Below, piece after piece: positions 1-8,180 of a stretch of DNA of 36,391 nt. Both the position numbers and the translations under genes were made by a program. This DNA comes from JAEHDI01 sp035455185 (GTDB lineage: Bacteria > Acidobacteriota > Terriglobia > Bryobacterales > Bryobacteraceae): positions 1 to 36,391 of the forward strand of contig DATIFQ010000126.1 in the NCBI GenBank assembly GCA_035455185.1. Reading direction: 5' to 3'. Positions within the stretch are counted from its first letter, which is position 1. Each line of letters opens with the position of its first letter. Under the pieces are notes generated by a model. That model saw only the letters and a list, made by a program, of their open reading frames with translations, was not told the DNA's origin and made no database searches.

Positions 1-486
1 CACCTGGACACCTTCCGCATCATCCGGCAACAATGCAGTACGCCGCTCGCGATGGGAGAGGTGTACACCGGCCAGTGGGACGGCCTGTTCCTGGTCACCG
101 AGCACCTGATCGACTACGTACGGCACGACCTGGTTCACTGCGGCGGCATCACCGCGGGCAAGAAGGTCGCGACCATGTGCGAACCGTACGGCATTCTGAC
201 GGCGTGGCACGGGCCGGGCAACATTTCACCGGTTGCGCACATGGCGAACTGCCACGTCAGCTACTCGGTTCCGAACTTCGGCATCCAGGAGTACTCGACG
301 GGTTGGAGCCCGGCGATCCGCGAGGTGTTCACGGCAGTTCCTGCGTATCGGGACGGTCACGTCACCATCGGCGACGCGCCGGGCCTGGGAATCGACGTCA
401 ACGAAGCAGCGGCAAAGAAGTACCCCTACCTGCGCCGGATGCGTCCGACGATCCGCCGCGCCGACGGGACCGCGTGGCCATATTGA
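1..486 (+). CDS. Mannonate dehydratase-like enolase-superfamily protein (3' part only)
   Basis: The reading frame is open from base 1, so the 5' part lies outside the window; the 161 visible codons are the C-terminal part of the TIM barrel. They carry the features of the ManD/RspA branch of the mandelate racemase group: a TPLAMGEVY strand, the HCGGIT strand, an HGPGNISPV loop holding the barrel-end His, and the tail VPNFGIQEY followed by GDAPGLGID and KYPY. Known ManD-type enzymes dehydrate D-mannonate or D-gluconate to 2-keto-3-deoxygluconate, though many members are poorly active. The metal-binding acids are upstream and cannot be checked. The family call is firm; the exact substrate is not. 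Confidence 0.85.
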   Translation, partial: HLDTFRIIRQQCSTPLAMGEVYTGQWDGLFLVTEHLIDYVRHDLVHCGGITAGKKVATMCEPYGILTAWHGPGNISPVAHMANCHVSYSVPNFGIQEYSTGWSPAIREVFTAVPAYRDGHVTIGDAPGLGIDVNEAAAKKYPYLRRMRPTIRRADGTAWPY

Positions 487-495
487 GCAAATCGT

Positions 496-517
496 GCCAT
501 AATAACAGCTATATGGC
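496..517. promoter_or_regulatory. Inverted repeat and possible -10 box at the start of the toxin-antitoxin pair
   Basis: GCCATA at 496-501 and TATGGC at 512-517 form a 6-bp inverted repeat that overlaps the antitoxin start codon at 513. A CATAAT sequence at 498-503 could be a -10 box. Antitoxins of this class usually bind such palindromes to repress their own operon, so this is a reasonable operator candidate. The match is short and no good -35 box was seen, so confidence is low. Confidence 0.3.
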
Positions 518-770
518 AGGTATGCGTGATAATGCCACAACTGTCGATTCTGGGGGAAGAGTCGTTCTACCCGCCAGGTTCCGGAAGTCCCTCGGCATTC
601 AGCCCGGAGACCGAGTGATCGTTCGGCTGGAAGGAGATCATCTAAGCATTTACAGCAGGCAGATGGCGCGCAGAAGCGCACAACAGAAAATCTGCAAGCT
701 TGTGCCGCGGGACGTGTCGCTTGTGACGGAGCTACTCGAGGACAGGAAGCGGGAGTCGTCTCGTGAGTAG
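513..770 (+). CDS. AbrB/MazE/VapB-type antitoxin
   Basis: This is an 85-residue protein. Its first half is a swapped-hairpin AbrB/SpoVT DNA-binding domain: TTVDSGGRVVLPARFRKSLG, then IQPGDRVIVRLEGDHLSIY. The C-terminal half is basic and probably wraps the toxin. It overlaps the next gene by 8 bases (763-770), as usual for toxin-antitoxin operons, so the pair is probably translated together. The start at 513 has no clear ribosome binding site; an in-frame ATG at 522 preceded by AGGT is an alternative. It probably neutralises the PIN ribonuclease encoded next and represses the operon. The domain call is firm; the subclass name is not. Confidence 0.85.
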   Translation: MAGMRDNATTVDSGGRVVLPARFRKSLGIQPGDRVIVRLEGDHLSIYSRQMARRSAQQKICKLVPRDVSLVTELLEDRKRESSRE

Positions 771-1146
771 TTGCGTTCTTGATGCTTCGGCGGTCCTTGC
801 CTACCTGCACCGCGAGCCCGGTCACGACCGGATTGAGCGACTGATGGAAGGCGGCGCTGTCAGCGCCGTGAACGTGAGTGAAGTCGCCTCGAAGCTCATC
901 GACCGCGGCGTGCGCGAAGAAACCGTCCGGGAGATCGTGGGTGATCTCGGTCTCTCGGTGATCCCCTTCGACGAAGCGCTAGCCTATCGCGCGGCCAGCC
1001 TGCGTCAACCCACAGAAGCCCTTGGGTTGTCTCTGGGTGACCGTTCCTGCCTCGCGACCGCGGCGCTTCTGGGCGTGCGTGCTATCACCGCCGACAGGGC
1101 TTGGGAGAAACTCAAGCTGCCGGTAAGAGTGCTGGTGGTGCGGTAG
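763..1146 (+). CDS. vapC: PIN-domain toxin ribonuclease, VapC-like
   Basis: This is a 127-residue PIN domain of usual VapC length, starting with GTG inside the 3' end of the antitoxin gene. The metal-binding acids of the family are all in place: D7 (LDASA), E40 (NVSEV), D93 (LGDRSC) and D111 (ITADRAW). VapC toxins are Mg2+-dependent endoribonucleases that cut tRNA or rRNA; the target here cannot be predicted. With the antitoxin it forms a type II module placed directly downstream of the enolase-superfamily gene and convergent with the alpha-galactosidase gene. It looks intact. Confidence 0.9.
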   Translation: MSSCVLDASAVLAYLHREPGHDRIERLMEGGAVSAVNVSEVASKLIDRGVREETVREIVGDLGLSVIPFDEALAYRAASLRQPTEALGLSLGDRSCLATAALLGVRAITADRAWEKLKLPVRVLVVR

Positions 1147-1166
1147 GGACGGCCGCCGCCGTTTGC

Positions 1167-3209
1167 CTACTTCGCCTCCAGCAGCAGGTGCTTTTCGAAC
1201 GCGACGTCGACTGACGCGACGGGACCGGTGACCGTGCCGAGGTCCTTTCCGCCGACGTAGTCGGTAACGCGATACGGCCGGCGATCGAGGCCGCGCAGTT
1301 CGACTTTGCCTTTCCAGTTGCCGGCGAAGAAGGCGTAGTACATCACGCCGTCTTTTCGGATCGCATGCGCTTCGGGGCGATCGAAGCCGATGTCGTACAG
1401 CGAGCCGAGATACTCGCCCTTCGACAGCATCTTCGTCTTGTAGATCTCGAGCCAGCGCGCCCAGTGTTTCTCCCTCTCGGGCGTGAGCCAGACCTTGCGA
1501 TCTTTACCCACCTTGGGAGGCCAGGTGAAGTTCGTTCCGACCACCCCGCCTATTCCGACGGTGGAGGCGAAATCGTCCCCGCCGTCGCTCATCTCGACGT
1601 GGTCGCCGAAATAGGTGGCGGAGTCTCCAAGCAGAGCTTTCAGGGTCTTGCCCTTGGTGCGGACCTGCCAGGAATTGCCAGGATCGGAGGCGACGGCCAT
1701 GTTCATGTATGGCATGGTGAAGAACGAGTAGGCCGTGCCGCACGGGCAGATCTCGACCAGGGCGTCGGACTTTACGCCAACCGCCGCGTCGTAGATGGCT
1801 TTGAAGAAGCCGGGCACACCCTCGACAGCCTCTTCGGGCGCCGCGTGCCGGTGGGCCGGGTTGTAGCAAGGCGGGGCCGCATTCAAATACTGGCCGTCGA
1901 TCTTCAGGCCGTCAAAGTCCCAGTCCCGGAGCGCCTTGACGGCGAATGCCGCGGCGTCCTGGCGAACCGGCGGAAAAGCGGGACAGAGGTAGAACGCATC
2001 CCACCAGGAGATTTTCTGCCGCGAGCCATCCGCGTTGAGCAGGAGTTGCTCAGGGCGGGCCTTGATCAGATCGGTGCCGGGGTCGACGGACATCGGCGCC
2101 CACCACAATTGCGCCTTGAATCCTTCGGCGTGAATCCGGTCCACCATCTTGCGCACGTCGCGATCCCCCGCGGGGAACTTCTTCCTGTTGACATACCAGT
2201 CACCCTCGGCGGTCTGCCAGCCATCGTCGAGCGTCACCCAGCGAAAGCCGAGCTTTTTCACGACGGGAAGCGTGCCGTAGACCTGTTTGGGAGTGAAGTT
2301 GCGGCCGTAGCCCCACGCGCACCAGATCGGCTCATACGCATCGGCCGGAGGCACGGGAAACCGCACCCCCTGGCTGATCATGAAGCGGCGGTACTCCGCG
2401 AGTGTTTGGAAGTAGTCGCCATTGTGCACGGCGACGAACGTCCGGAAGGTCTTCAGAGTTTCGCCCGGTTTCAAGGTCCGGTTCGTCTTGAAGCGTACGG
2501 CGACGGTTGCGTGCCCGGCGCCGGGCATCTCGACCGGCAGGGAAACCTGTTTCGGAACAAGCTCCACATGACCGACACCGATTCCGGCGTCGCGTCTCCA
2601 GACATCCGCCACAGGTGTGCCGCCTCCGTAGTCGGTCCCATTCATGCCCAGGAAATTCTCCTGGTGGAAGCCCGCCTTCAACGGCAGAACCCAGTCGGGA
2701 CGGTTCTCGTAGGAGCCGCTCTGGTAGGACCAGAACGCCGGCTCAGCGGCTCCCGGCGGGGCGTCAATTACGTAGTGATGGTTCGTCCAGCCACCGACCG
2801 TAAGGTCGCCGCTCCCGGTGTTGGTATAGCGGACTTCGAACAGTGCCATTTGTGGGAAGCGGTCGGACACGGTCACCGATACCTCTTTTCGGACGCCCGG
2901 CACTTCTCCGGTAATGATGTAGAGTTTTTCTCCTATCCGCTGCTCGATTCTGTCGCCGGACATCCGGAAGTCTCTGATCTCTTTGCCGCCGGCGGTCAGC
3001 GTCTCGGAAGCCGAAAACGGTCCGATCGGAACTTCCTTGAGGCCGAACTTCGCGATCACCCGGCTGTGTGTGGCCTGGTTGAACTCGATTCGGATTCCGG
3101 GCCCGTCGACCCGAGCCGAGTCCGGCCCGCGGAAGGCGCAACCGAAAAGCAACAGTAACGAAGAAAGAGAAACAGCAGGCAACAAGCGAAGGCCACGACG
3201 CACGATCAT
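1167..3209 (-). CDS. GH36-like alpha-galactosidase, predicted lipoprotein
   Basis: The protein is about 680 residues. The N-terminus has a basic stretch, a hydrophobic run and LLLLFGC, a lipobox-like site suggesting a lipid-anchored envelope protein. An N-terminal beta-sandwich is followed by the GH36/GH31-type barrel with WCAWGYGRN, the strand FRWVTLDDGWQ, and DGLKIDGQ, whose second Asp (about residue 438) matches the GH36 nucleophile. The Asp in ASDPGNSW (about 509) is the probable acid/base. A small C-terminal beta domain closes it. AGGAGG lies directly before the ATG at 3209 and 6 bases before an in-frame GTG at 3203, so the GTG may be the true start. It probably releases galactose or a related sugar from oligosaccharides; the exact glycan is unknown. 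Confidence 0.85.
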   Translation of the reverse strand: MIVRRGLRLLPAVSLSSLLLLFGCAFRGPDSARVDGPGIRIEFNQATHSRVIAKFGLKEVPIGPFSASETLTAGGKEIRDFRMSGDRIEQRIGEKLYIITGEVPGVRKEVSVTVSDRFPQMALFEVRYTNTGSGDLTVGGWTNHHYVIDAPPGAAEPAFWSYQSGSYENRPDWVLPLKAGFHQENFLGMNGTDYGGGTPVADVWRRDAGIGVGHVELVPKQVSLPVEMPGAGHATVAVRFKTNRTLKPGETLKTFRTFVAVHNGDYFQTLAEYRRFMISQGVRFPVPPADAYEPIWCAWGYGRNFTPKQVYGTLPVVKKLGFRWVTLDDGWQTAEGDWYVNRKKFPAGDRDVRKMVDRIHAEGFKAQLWWAPMSVDPGTDLIKARPEQLLLNADGSRQKISWWDAFYLCPAFPPVRQDAAAFAVKALRDWDFDGLKIDGQYLNAAPPCYNPAHRHAAPEEAVEGVPGFFKAIYDAAVGVKSDALVEICPCGTAYSFFTMPYMNMAVASDPGNSWQVRTKGKTLKALLGDSATYFGDHVEMSDGGDDFASTVGIGGVVGTNFTWPPKVGKDRKVWLTPEREKHWARWLEIYKTKMLSKGEYLGSLYDIGFDRPEAHAIRKDGVMYYAFFAGNWKGKVELRGLDRRPYRVTDYVGGKDLGTVTGPVASVDVAFEKHLLLEAK

Positions 3210-3284
3210 CCTCCTGATACCATTCTCCACCAGGTCATTCCGGGCCGCGACCACGGGGACCGGAGGGAGCGGTCAGGTGTGCCC

Positions 3285-3301
3285 GCCGTCTTATTGACGG
3301 C
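3285..3301. other. Small hairpin between the alpha-galactosidase and receiver genes
   Basis: GCCGTC and GACGGC form a 6-bp stem around a TTATT loop, 24 bases beyond the stop of the minus-strand receiver gene. No run of T follows on the minus strand, so a normal intrinsic terminator is not supported. The other bases of 3210-3324 show nothing clear. Confidence 0.25.
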
Positions 3302-3324
3302 TTCGAGGGGCGCGGAGGCGCGCT

Positions 3325-3705
3325 CTATGGCGTGCCGGCGTGGCGCTTGAGGATCTGCGGGAGATTTTGAGAAAAGGCCGAACGGGCCATGACGAGGTCC
3401 GCTCCGTTCTCATGGGCCTTCTGCTTCAACTCGCCGTGGACGTGCGAAACGAAGGCGAGCAGGCTGGTCGCTTTCAAATCGGAGTTGCCCTTCAGTTTGG
3501 AGATCACCTTCAGCGGCTGGGCGGCTGAAAAGTTCAGGTCGAGGATGATGACCTCCGGTTTGGATTGCGCCTTCTCGATCAATTCTTTGTCGTCCTTGAC
3601 GAACTCGACGTCCATTCCGGCCCGCTTGGCGGCGTCACTGATCTTCACCGTGAAGAACAGATCGGACACCATCGCCAAGACTCGCTTGTGTACCCGCTTC
3701 TGCAT
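3325..3705 (-). CDS. Stand-alone receiver-like protein lacking the conserved lysine
   Basis: The protein is about 126 residues and is a single response-regulator receiver-like fold with no output domain. Numbered from the ATG at 3705, strand 1 is RVLAMVSD and strand 3 is VIILDLN with D56 at the phosphorylation position. Strand 4 ends in FVSH. Strand 5 is LVMARSAF, where receivers normally have Lys-Pro; here the Lys is Arg and the Pro is absent. The acidic pair after strand 1 is reduced to one Asp. It may be a phosphorylation-independent pseudo-receiver acting through protein contacts. The frame extends to a GTG at 3744, but AGAGG sits just before 3705, which is preferred. Partners are not visible. 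Confidence 0.65.
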   Translation of the reverse strand: MQKRVHKRVLAMVSDLFFTVKISDAAKRAGMDVEFVKDDKELIEKAQSKPEVIILDLNFSAAQPLKVISKLKGNSDLKATSLLAFVSHVHGELKQKAHENGADLVMARSAFSQNLPQILKRHAGTP

Positions 3706-3792
3706 TTGCCTCTGGGTATGCACCTTGGGTTCGTGTTGTTGCACAAAAAATCCAATCGCTGTTTTGAGTGCTACTGCTGGAGGGGCAATACA

Positions 3793-3822
3793 ATCTTACT
3801 AATTCTTAACCCGCCCGTGCAA
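3793..3822 (-). promoter_or_regulatory. Candidate sigma70-type promoter for the receiver gene
   Basis: On the minus strand, TTGCAC (3817-3822) and TAAGAT (3793-3798) are separated by 18 bases in an AT-rich stretch, upstream of the receiver gene start at 3705. The hexamers match the consensus only partly. Confidence 0.35.
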
Positions 3823-3882
3823 CTGTAGCTGTCGCTCAACGGTGAGCTTCTAAAGGGTCTGATGACGCAGGGTTGCCCGGCG

Positions 3883-3898
3883 TTGCAGGATTCTGCAA
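3883..3898. promoter_or_regulatory. Palindrome upstream of zwf
   Basis: TTGCAG-gatt-CTGCAA is a perfect 6+6 palindrome 38 bases before the proposed zwf start. Its place in the only gap upstream of the zwf operon suggests an operator. It does not look like the proteobacterial HexR site, and no regulator gene is adjacent. Confidence 0.3.
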
Positions 3899-3936
3899 GC
3901 GCGGTGACGGCAGAGGGTGCGTGTTATGTTGAGAGT

Positions 3937-5469
3937 ATGTCCGAGGGGAACCCGTTCCACGACCCTCTTCGTTTCGAACGTCACGCACCACCCTGCGCGC
4001 TCGTCATCTTCGGCGCGAACGGGGATCTCACGCGGCGGATGCTCATGCCGGCGCTGTATCGGCTGGCGTACGACCGGAGCCTGCCGCCGGGTTTCACCGT
4101 AGTAGGCAACTCGCGCTCGGCAATGAGCGACGAGCGGTTCCGTGATGTGATGCGGGAGTCTGTCATCCAGTTCCTCCGGGATACTCCGTTCGATGAGCGG
4201 ATATGGCGGGACTTCGCGGAGGGTCTGTATTACCGGGCCGGCGATCTGCGCGACCAAGGATTCTACCGCGAACTGGAGAAGGTCCTGGTATCCGCGGAGA
4301 ACGAACGGCACAGCGGCGGCAACGTGGTCTTCTATCTGGCTACGCAGCCCAGCCTGTACGAGGCGGCGGCCGCCGGAATCGGCGCGGCAGGGCTCCAGCA
4401 GTCGGCTGGATGGCGGCGGTTGGTCATAGAAAAGCCGTTCGGAAGGGATCTCGACAGCGCCCGGGACCTGAATCGGAAGCTCCATGCGGTCTTCCCCGAG
4501 GAGAGCATCTACCGCATCGATCACTACCTCGGCAAAGAGACCGTGCAGAACGTGCTTGCCTTTCGCTTCGGCAACGGCGTTTTCGAGCCGCTCTGGAACC
4601 GGCGCTACGTGAACCACGTGCAGATCACGGCGGCGGAATCCATCGGGGTGGAGGGCCGGGCGGCGTACTATCAGGAGTCGGGCGCGCTCCGCGACATGAT
4701 CCAGAACCACCTGCTCCAGGTGATGGCGACGGTAGCCATGGAGCCGTGCGCGGTGTATGAACCGAATGCGGTCCGGGACGAGCGGGCGAAACTGCTCCGC
4801 TCCATACGGATTCTCCGAGAGGACGAAGTCGACAGCCATGCCGTCGCCGGACAGTACGGGCCGGCGGACATCGGCGGCGAACAAGCCCGCGGTTTCCGCC
4901 AGGAGGACGGCGCGAATCCCGATTCGCAGACGGACACCTATGCGGCGCTAGCGCTTTTCGTCGAAAACTGGCGCTGGGCGGGTGTGCCGTTCTATATTCG
5001 GACCGGAAAACGCATGCCGAGGCGGGTGACCGATATCGCCATCTCCTTCAACACCGCTCCGTTTTCTCTGTTCGGTTCCGACGGCCAGACGGGCCTCATG
5101 GCGACGACGCCGAATCTTCTGGTCCTGCGCATCCAGCCGGAAGAGGGCATCTCGCTGCGATTCCTGTCGAAGCAGCCTGGAGGCGGCATGAGGCTTCGCC
5201 CTGTTTCGATGGATTTCAATTATGGCTCGAGTTTCGGCGCGCGGCTGCCATCCGCCTACGAGACACTGCTGCTCGATGTGATGACTGGCGATGCCACTCT
5301 TTACACCAGGCAGGACATGGTCGAGGCGAGCTGGGCGGTCGTGCAGCCGGTTCTGAACGCGTGGGCCGGACGGCGCTTCGACTTTCCGAATTACGCTGCC
5401 GGAACGTGGGGCCCGGCGGCTGCCGACGAGATGCTTGCGTGTCATGGTCACGCCTGGAGGAAGCCCTGA
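3937..5469 (+). CDS. zwf: Glucose-6-phosphate 1-dehydrogenase
   Basis: The 510-residue protein is full length for the family. It oxidises glucose 6-phosphate to 6-phosphogluconolactone with reduction of NADP+ or NAD+, the first step of the oxidative pentose phosphate and Entner-Doudoroff routes. The Rossmann loop is GANGDLTRR (about 26-34), EKPFGRDL follows, and the active-site segment RIDHYLGKE (193-201) contains the substrate-binding His196 and Lys200. The ATG at 3937 was chosen because homology begins soon after it; the frame runs upstream to 3862 without recognisable protein. It is first in an operon; its TGA overlaps the opcA ATG as TGATG, implying coupled translation. Confidence 0.96.
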   Translation: MSEGNPFHDPLRFERHAPPCALVIFGANGDLTRRMLMPALYRLAYDRSLPPGFTVVGNSRSAMSDERFRDVMRESVIQFLRDTPFDERIWRDFAEGLYYRAGDLRDQGFYRELEKVLVSAENERHSGGNVVFYLATQPSLYEAAAAGIGAAGLQQSAGWRRLVIEKPFGRDLDSARDLNRKLHAVFPEESIYRIDHYLGKETVQNVLAFRFGNGVFEPLWNRRYVNHVQITAAESIGVEGRAAYYQESGALRDMIQNHLLQVMATVAMEPCAVYEPNAVRDERAKLLRSIRILREDEVDSHAVAGQYGPADIGGEQARGFRQEDGANPDSQTDTYAALALFVENWRWAGVPFYIRTGKRMPRRVTDIAISFNTAPFSLFGSDGQTGLMATTPNLLVLRIQPEEGISLRFLSKQPGGGMRLRPVSMDFNYGSSFGARLPSAYETLLLDVMTGDATLYTRQDMVEASWAVVQPVLNAWAGRRFDFPNYAAGTWGPAAADEMLACHGHAWRKP

Positions 5470-6467
5470 TGGCCGCCGTCGTCAATCCCGAGCGGTTACT
5501 TCGGGAACTCCACGGCCTATGGATCGACCTTGGACGCGAGGCCGAAGCGGATGGTGGGCCTGGAGTCATACGCGCCTGCGCGCTGACGCTCATCGTCATG
5601 ACGGAAGACGCGGCCGGCGTTGCCGAAACACTGGCCGAGGTGATGCGCGAACATCCGTGCCGCGGCATCGTGGTATCGGTTCGCCCGGACGCCTCGTCTG
5701 TGGACGCACGGGTATCGGCTCAGTGCTGGCTTCCGCTAGGGCAGAAACGGCAGATCTGCTCGGAACAAATCGAGATTACCACCAGCGGCCCAACACTCGG
5801 GCACGTATACCCTCTGCTGAATGCGCTGACGGCGCCCGATCTGCCGGTTGTGGTGTGGTACCGCGGCGCGAGTTTATTCCGGTCTTCTGAGTTGCGATTA
5901 CCCCTGTCGATGGCCGGCCGTCTGATTCTGGACTCCGGGCAGATCGAGGCGCCGGGCGCATTCCTGAGAGAACTTATCGAGGTCCCCCATAATGGGCTCC
6001 GCGCCGGAGATCTCGCTTGGACTCGGCTGACGTGCTGGCGGGATAAGATCGCCCAGTTGTTTGAGGCCCATGTCTGCCGCGATGGAAGCACGGGGATGTC
6101 GGAGGTTCACATTTTGTGGGAGGGGCGGACGGCGCGCTCCGATGTTGTGTACATGGCCGCCTGGATTGCTGAAGCACTCGGCTGGGAGCCGCAGGATTCC
6201 CGGCTCTGCGTCGAACGCGCCCGCGGCGCCGGAGACGGGCGATTGCTCGGAGTACGGCTGGCGGCCCCCGGTATGACGGTCGCGATCGCGCGAGAGGATG
6301 GCGGCAAAGTGGCCGTCACGCTGAACGGCATGCTCCACGAAGCGTTCTTCCCCGAGCGAAGCGAAGCTTCGGCGCTTACCGAAGAACTGTCGATTGTGGA
6401 ACGCGATGCCGTCTACGAGCACGTGCTGCCGTTGGCGGCGCGCCTGGTCCGGCCCGGATTGGAGTGA
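5469..6467 (+). CDS. opcA: Glucose-6-phosphate dehydrogenase assembly protein OpcA
   Basis: The protein is about 332 residues and matches the OpcA family, known mostly from cyanobacteria and actinobacteria as an allosteric or assembly partner of Zwf. Visible family features are an N-terminal alpha/beta part with RACALTLIV, the central GPTLGHVYPLLNALTAPDLP segment followed by VVVWYRG, and a C-terminal domain beginning near MSEVHILWEGRTA. The frame runs further upstream inside zwf, but the ATG at 5469 overlapping the zwf stop is the natural start. Position between zwf and pgl supports the role. Some clades use OpcA for redox control of Zwf; that is not shown here. Confidence 0.9.
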   Translation: MAAVVNPERLLRELHGLWIDLGREAEADGGPGVIRACALTLIVMTEDAAGVAETLAEVMREHPCRGIVVSVRPDASSVDARVSAQCWLPLGQKRQICSEQIEITTSGPTLGHVYPLLNALTAPDLPVVVWYRGASLFRSSELRLPLSMAGRLILDSGQIEAPGAFLRELIEVPHNGLRAGDLAWTRLTCWRDKIAQLFEAHVCRDGSTGMSEVHILWEGRTARSDVVYMAAWIAEALGWEPQDSRLCVERARGAGDGRLLGVRLAAPGMTVAIAREDGGKVAVTLNGMLHEAFFPERSEASALTEELSIVERDAVYEHVLPLAARLVRPGLE

Positions 6468-6470
6468 TCT

Positions 6471-7190
6471 GTGGACGCCCGGCGACACTGCTTTCCGACC
6501 CCGCAACTGGCCGCCGAGGGGTGTGCCCGCCACGTTGGATCGCTCATCGAGGAAACTTTTGCCGAGCAGTCGCGGGCCACTCTTGCCGTCTCCGGTGGAA
6601 ATACGCCCAAACTCCTGTTCGAACACCTCGCGGTCTCGTCCCTGCCGTGGGATCGGGTGCACGTCTTTTGGGTGGACGAGCGGGCGGTGTCGCCCGCGGA
6701 CCCGCGGAGCAACTACAGGCTGGCGGAGGAATCTCTGATTCATCCGGCCCGCATACCGGAGCGCAACGTCCACCGAATCCACGGCGAGTGGACGCCGGAT
6801 CTCGCTGCCCGCCGGTACGCGGGCGAATTGCGGGAGTTTTTCGGACTTTCCGAGGGCGAGATGCCCGTGTTCGACGTCATCTTGTGTGGCATGGGCAGTG
6901 ACGCTCACACGGCAAGTCTTTTTCCTGGAGAACCTGCGATTCTGGACCGCGAGCGCATCGCGGCTGCGGTCCGGGTCACGAAACTGCCGCAGTCACGCAT
7001 CACCCTGCTGCCCGGTCCGCTTCTGGCGGCTCGCCATCTGGTCTTCCTCGTGACCGGCGCGGACAAGGCGGAAGCGGTACGCGCGGTCTTTCAGGAGCCG
7101 CCGGATCCGCTGAAGCGCCCGGCCCAACTGGTCCGCGACCGCAGGACAACTTGGTTCTTGGACGACGCGGCCGCCAGCCTCCTCGAGTGA
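6471..7190 (+). CDS. pgl: 6-phosphogluconolactonase (DevB/SOL type)
   Basis: This 239-residue protein hydrolyses 6-phosphogluconolactone, the product of Zwf, to 6-phosphogluconate. Family motifs are SGGNTPKLLFEHL near the N-terminus, the strand VHVFWVDER, SNYRLAEE, and GMGSDAHTASLFPG, where the usual GxDGH reads GSDAH. It starts with GTG at 6471, six bases after GGAG (6461-6464), and three bases after the opcA stop. No 6-phosphogluconate dehydrogenase gene follows, so the next step is encoded elsewhere. Confidence 0.95.
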   Translation: MDARRHCFPTPQLAAEGCARHVGSLIEETFAEQSRATLAVSGGNTPKLLFEHLAVSSLPWDRVHVFWVDERAVSPADPRSNYRLAEESLIHPARIPERNVHRIHGEWTPDLAARRYAGELREFFGLSEGEMPVFDVILCGMGSDAHTASLFPGEPAILDRERIAAAVRVTKLPQSRITLLPGPLLAARHLVFLVTGADKAEAVRAVFQEPPDPLKRPAQLVRDRRTTWFLDDAAASLLE

Positions 7191-7196
7191 AGTGAA

Positions 7197-8180
7197 ATGA
7201 CGACCCGGCGTAACTTTGTGCTTCTCCCCGCCGCGACGCTCTTGTGCGGGCGCCGTCCGCCGTCCGGGGACCCCCGGCCCGAGCCGTTGCCCGCGACGCG
7301 GCTGGTGTTCGGCGGCGACGTGATGCTGTCCCGGTTCGTGGGGAGGCTGGCTCGTTCGCAGCGTGATCCTACTTGGCCGTTTCAGGCGCTGGCGCCGTAC
7401 CTGGCGGGCGCCGATATAGCCTTCCTCAATCTCGAATCGCCGTTCAGCGACCGCGGCTGGCCGGTCGAGAAGGGCATGGTGTTCAAGGCCGAACCGGAGA
7501 TGATCGATGGCTTGCTGATGGCGGGAGTGGACGTCGTGTCGACGGCCAACAACCATGCCCGCGACTGCGGGGCCTACGGTATCGAGTTCACGCTGGGCTG
7601 GCTGGCGCGGCACGGTGTTGCGGCCGCCGGCACCGGGATGACCGAGGAGGAAGCCCGCCAGGGTGCGGTGCTCGAGAGAAACGGCGTTCGCTTCGGTTTT
7701 CTCGCCTACACGTATGATCAGTCCAACGGAAATCATCCCAAGCCCGATCCCCGCGTCGCCATGTTGGACCTGGAGCGAATGAGGGAGGACATTGCCGGGA
7801 TGAAAGCCCGGTCCGATGTGGTGATCGTTTCCATGCACGCCGGCGTTGAATACCGGCCGAAACCGAACGAGCAACAGCTTCGCTTTGCCCGCGCCGCCAT
7901 TGATGCCGGCGCCCGGCTGGTCGTCGGCCATCACCCTCACGTCGTGCAGCCGGTAGAGAAATACGGCGAGGGAGTGATCTTCTACTCGCTCGGGAATCTG
8001 ATCTTCGACCAGTTCCATCGCCGGGAAACGCAGCGCGGGCTCCTTTCGGAGGTCACTTTTCGCGGTAAGTGGCTGGAGCGGGTGGAATTACGGGATGTCG
8101 AGATACCCCGCGGGGCGCCGCAATTGTCCGGCCTGCCGTCCGTTTTCCTGGAGCGGTCTATTGCTCCAGCCGGCGGGTGA
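7197..8180 (+). CDS. CapA-family protein (calcineurin-like phosphoesterase fold), probably exported
   Basis: The protein is 327 residues and matches the bacterial CapA/PgsA family, named after poly-gamma-glutamate capsule synthesis. It shows LVFGGDVMLSR, FLNLESPFSD, the NNHARDCGAYG block, HAGVEY and GHHPHVVQ, followed by IFYSLGNLIFDQ: the metal-binding His/Asp/Asn set of the fold. The N-terminus TTRRNFVLLPAATLLC looks like a Tat-type or lipoprotein signal, so it probably acts outside the membrane. It begins six bases after pgl and is co-directional, but a functional link to glucose oxidation is not obvious. No capB or capC homologue is present, so capsule synthesis is unproven. Its last 23 bases overlap the converging J-domain gene. 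Confidence 0.85.
   Translation: MTTRRNFVLLPAATLLCGRRPPSGDPRPEPLPATRLVFGGDVMLSRFVGRLARSQRDPTWPFQALAPYLAGADIAFLNLESPFSDRGWPVEKGMVFKAEPEMIDGLLMAGVDVVSTANNHARDCGAYGIEFTLGWLARHGVAAAGTGMTEEEARQGAVLERNGVRFGFLAYTYDQSNGNHPKPDPRVAMLDLERMREDIAGMKARSDVVIVSMHAGVEYRPKPNEQQLRFARAAIDAGARLVVGHHPHVVQPVEKYGEGVIFYSLGNLIFDQFHRRETQRGLLSEVTFRGKWLERVELRDVEIPRGAPQLSGLPSVFLERSIAPAGG

Noticed and set aside
1365..3158. A long plus-strand open frame of about 597 codons opposite the alpha-galactosidase gene.
   Set aside because: It is antisense to a clear GH36-like gene, has no family similarity and follows from the high GC content; similar long antisense frames lie opposite zwf, opcA, the fusion gene and the 32292-34109 gene.
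8158..8180. The 23-base overlap of the converging capA-like and J-domain genes as a regulatory antisense element.
   Set aside because: Short 3' overlaps are common in compact genomes and nothing else supports regulation.
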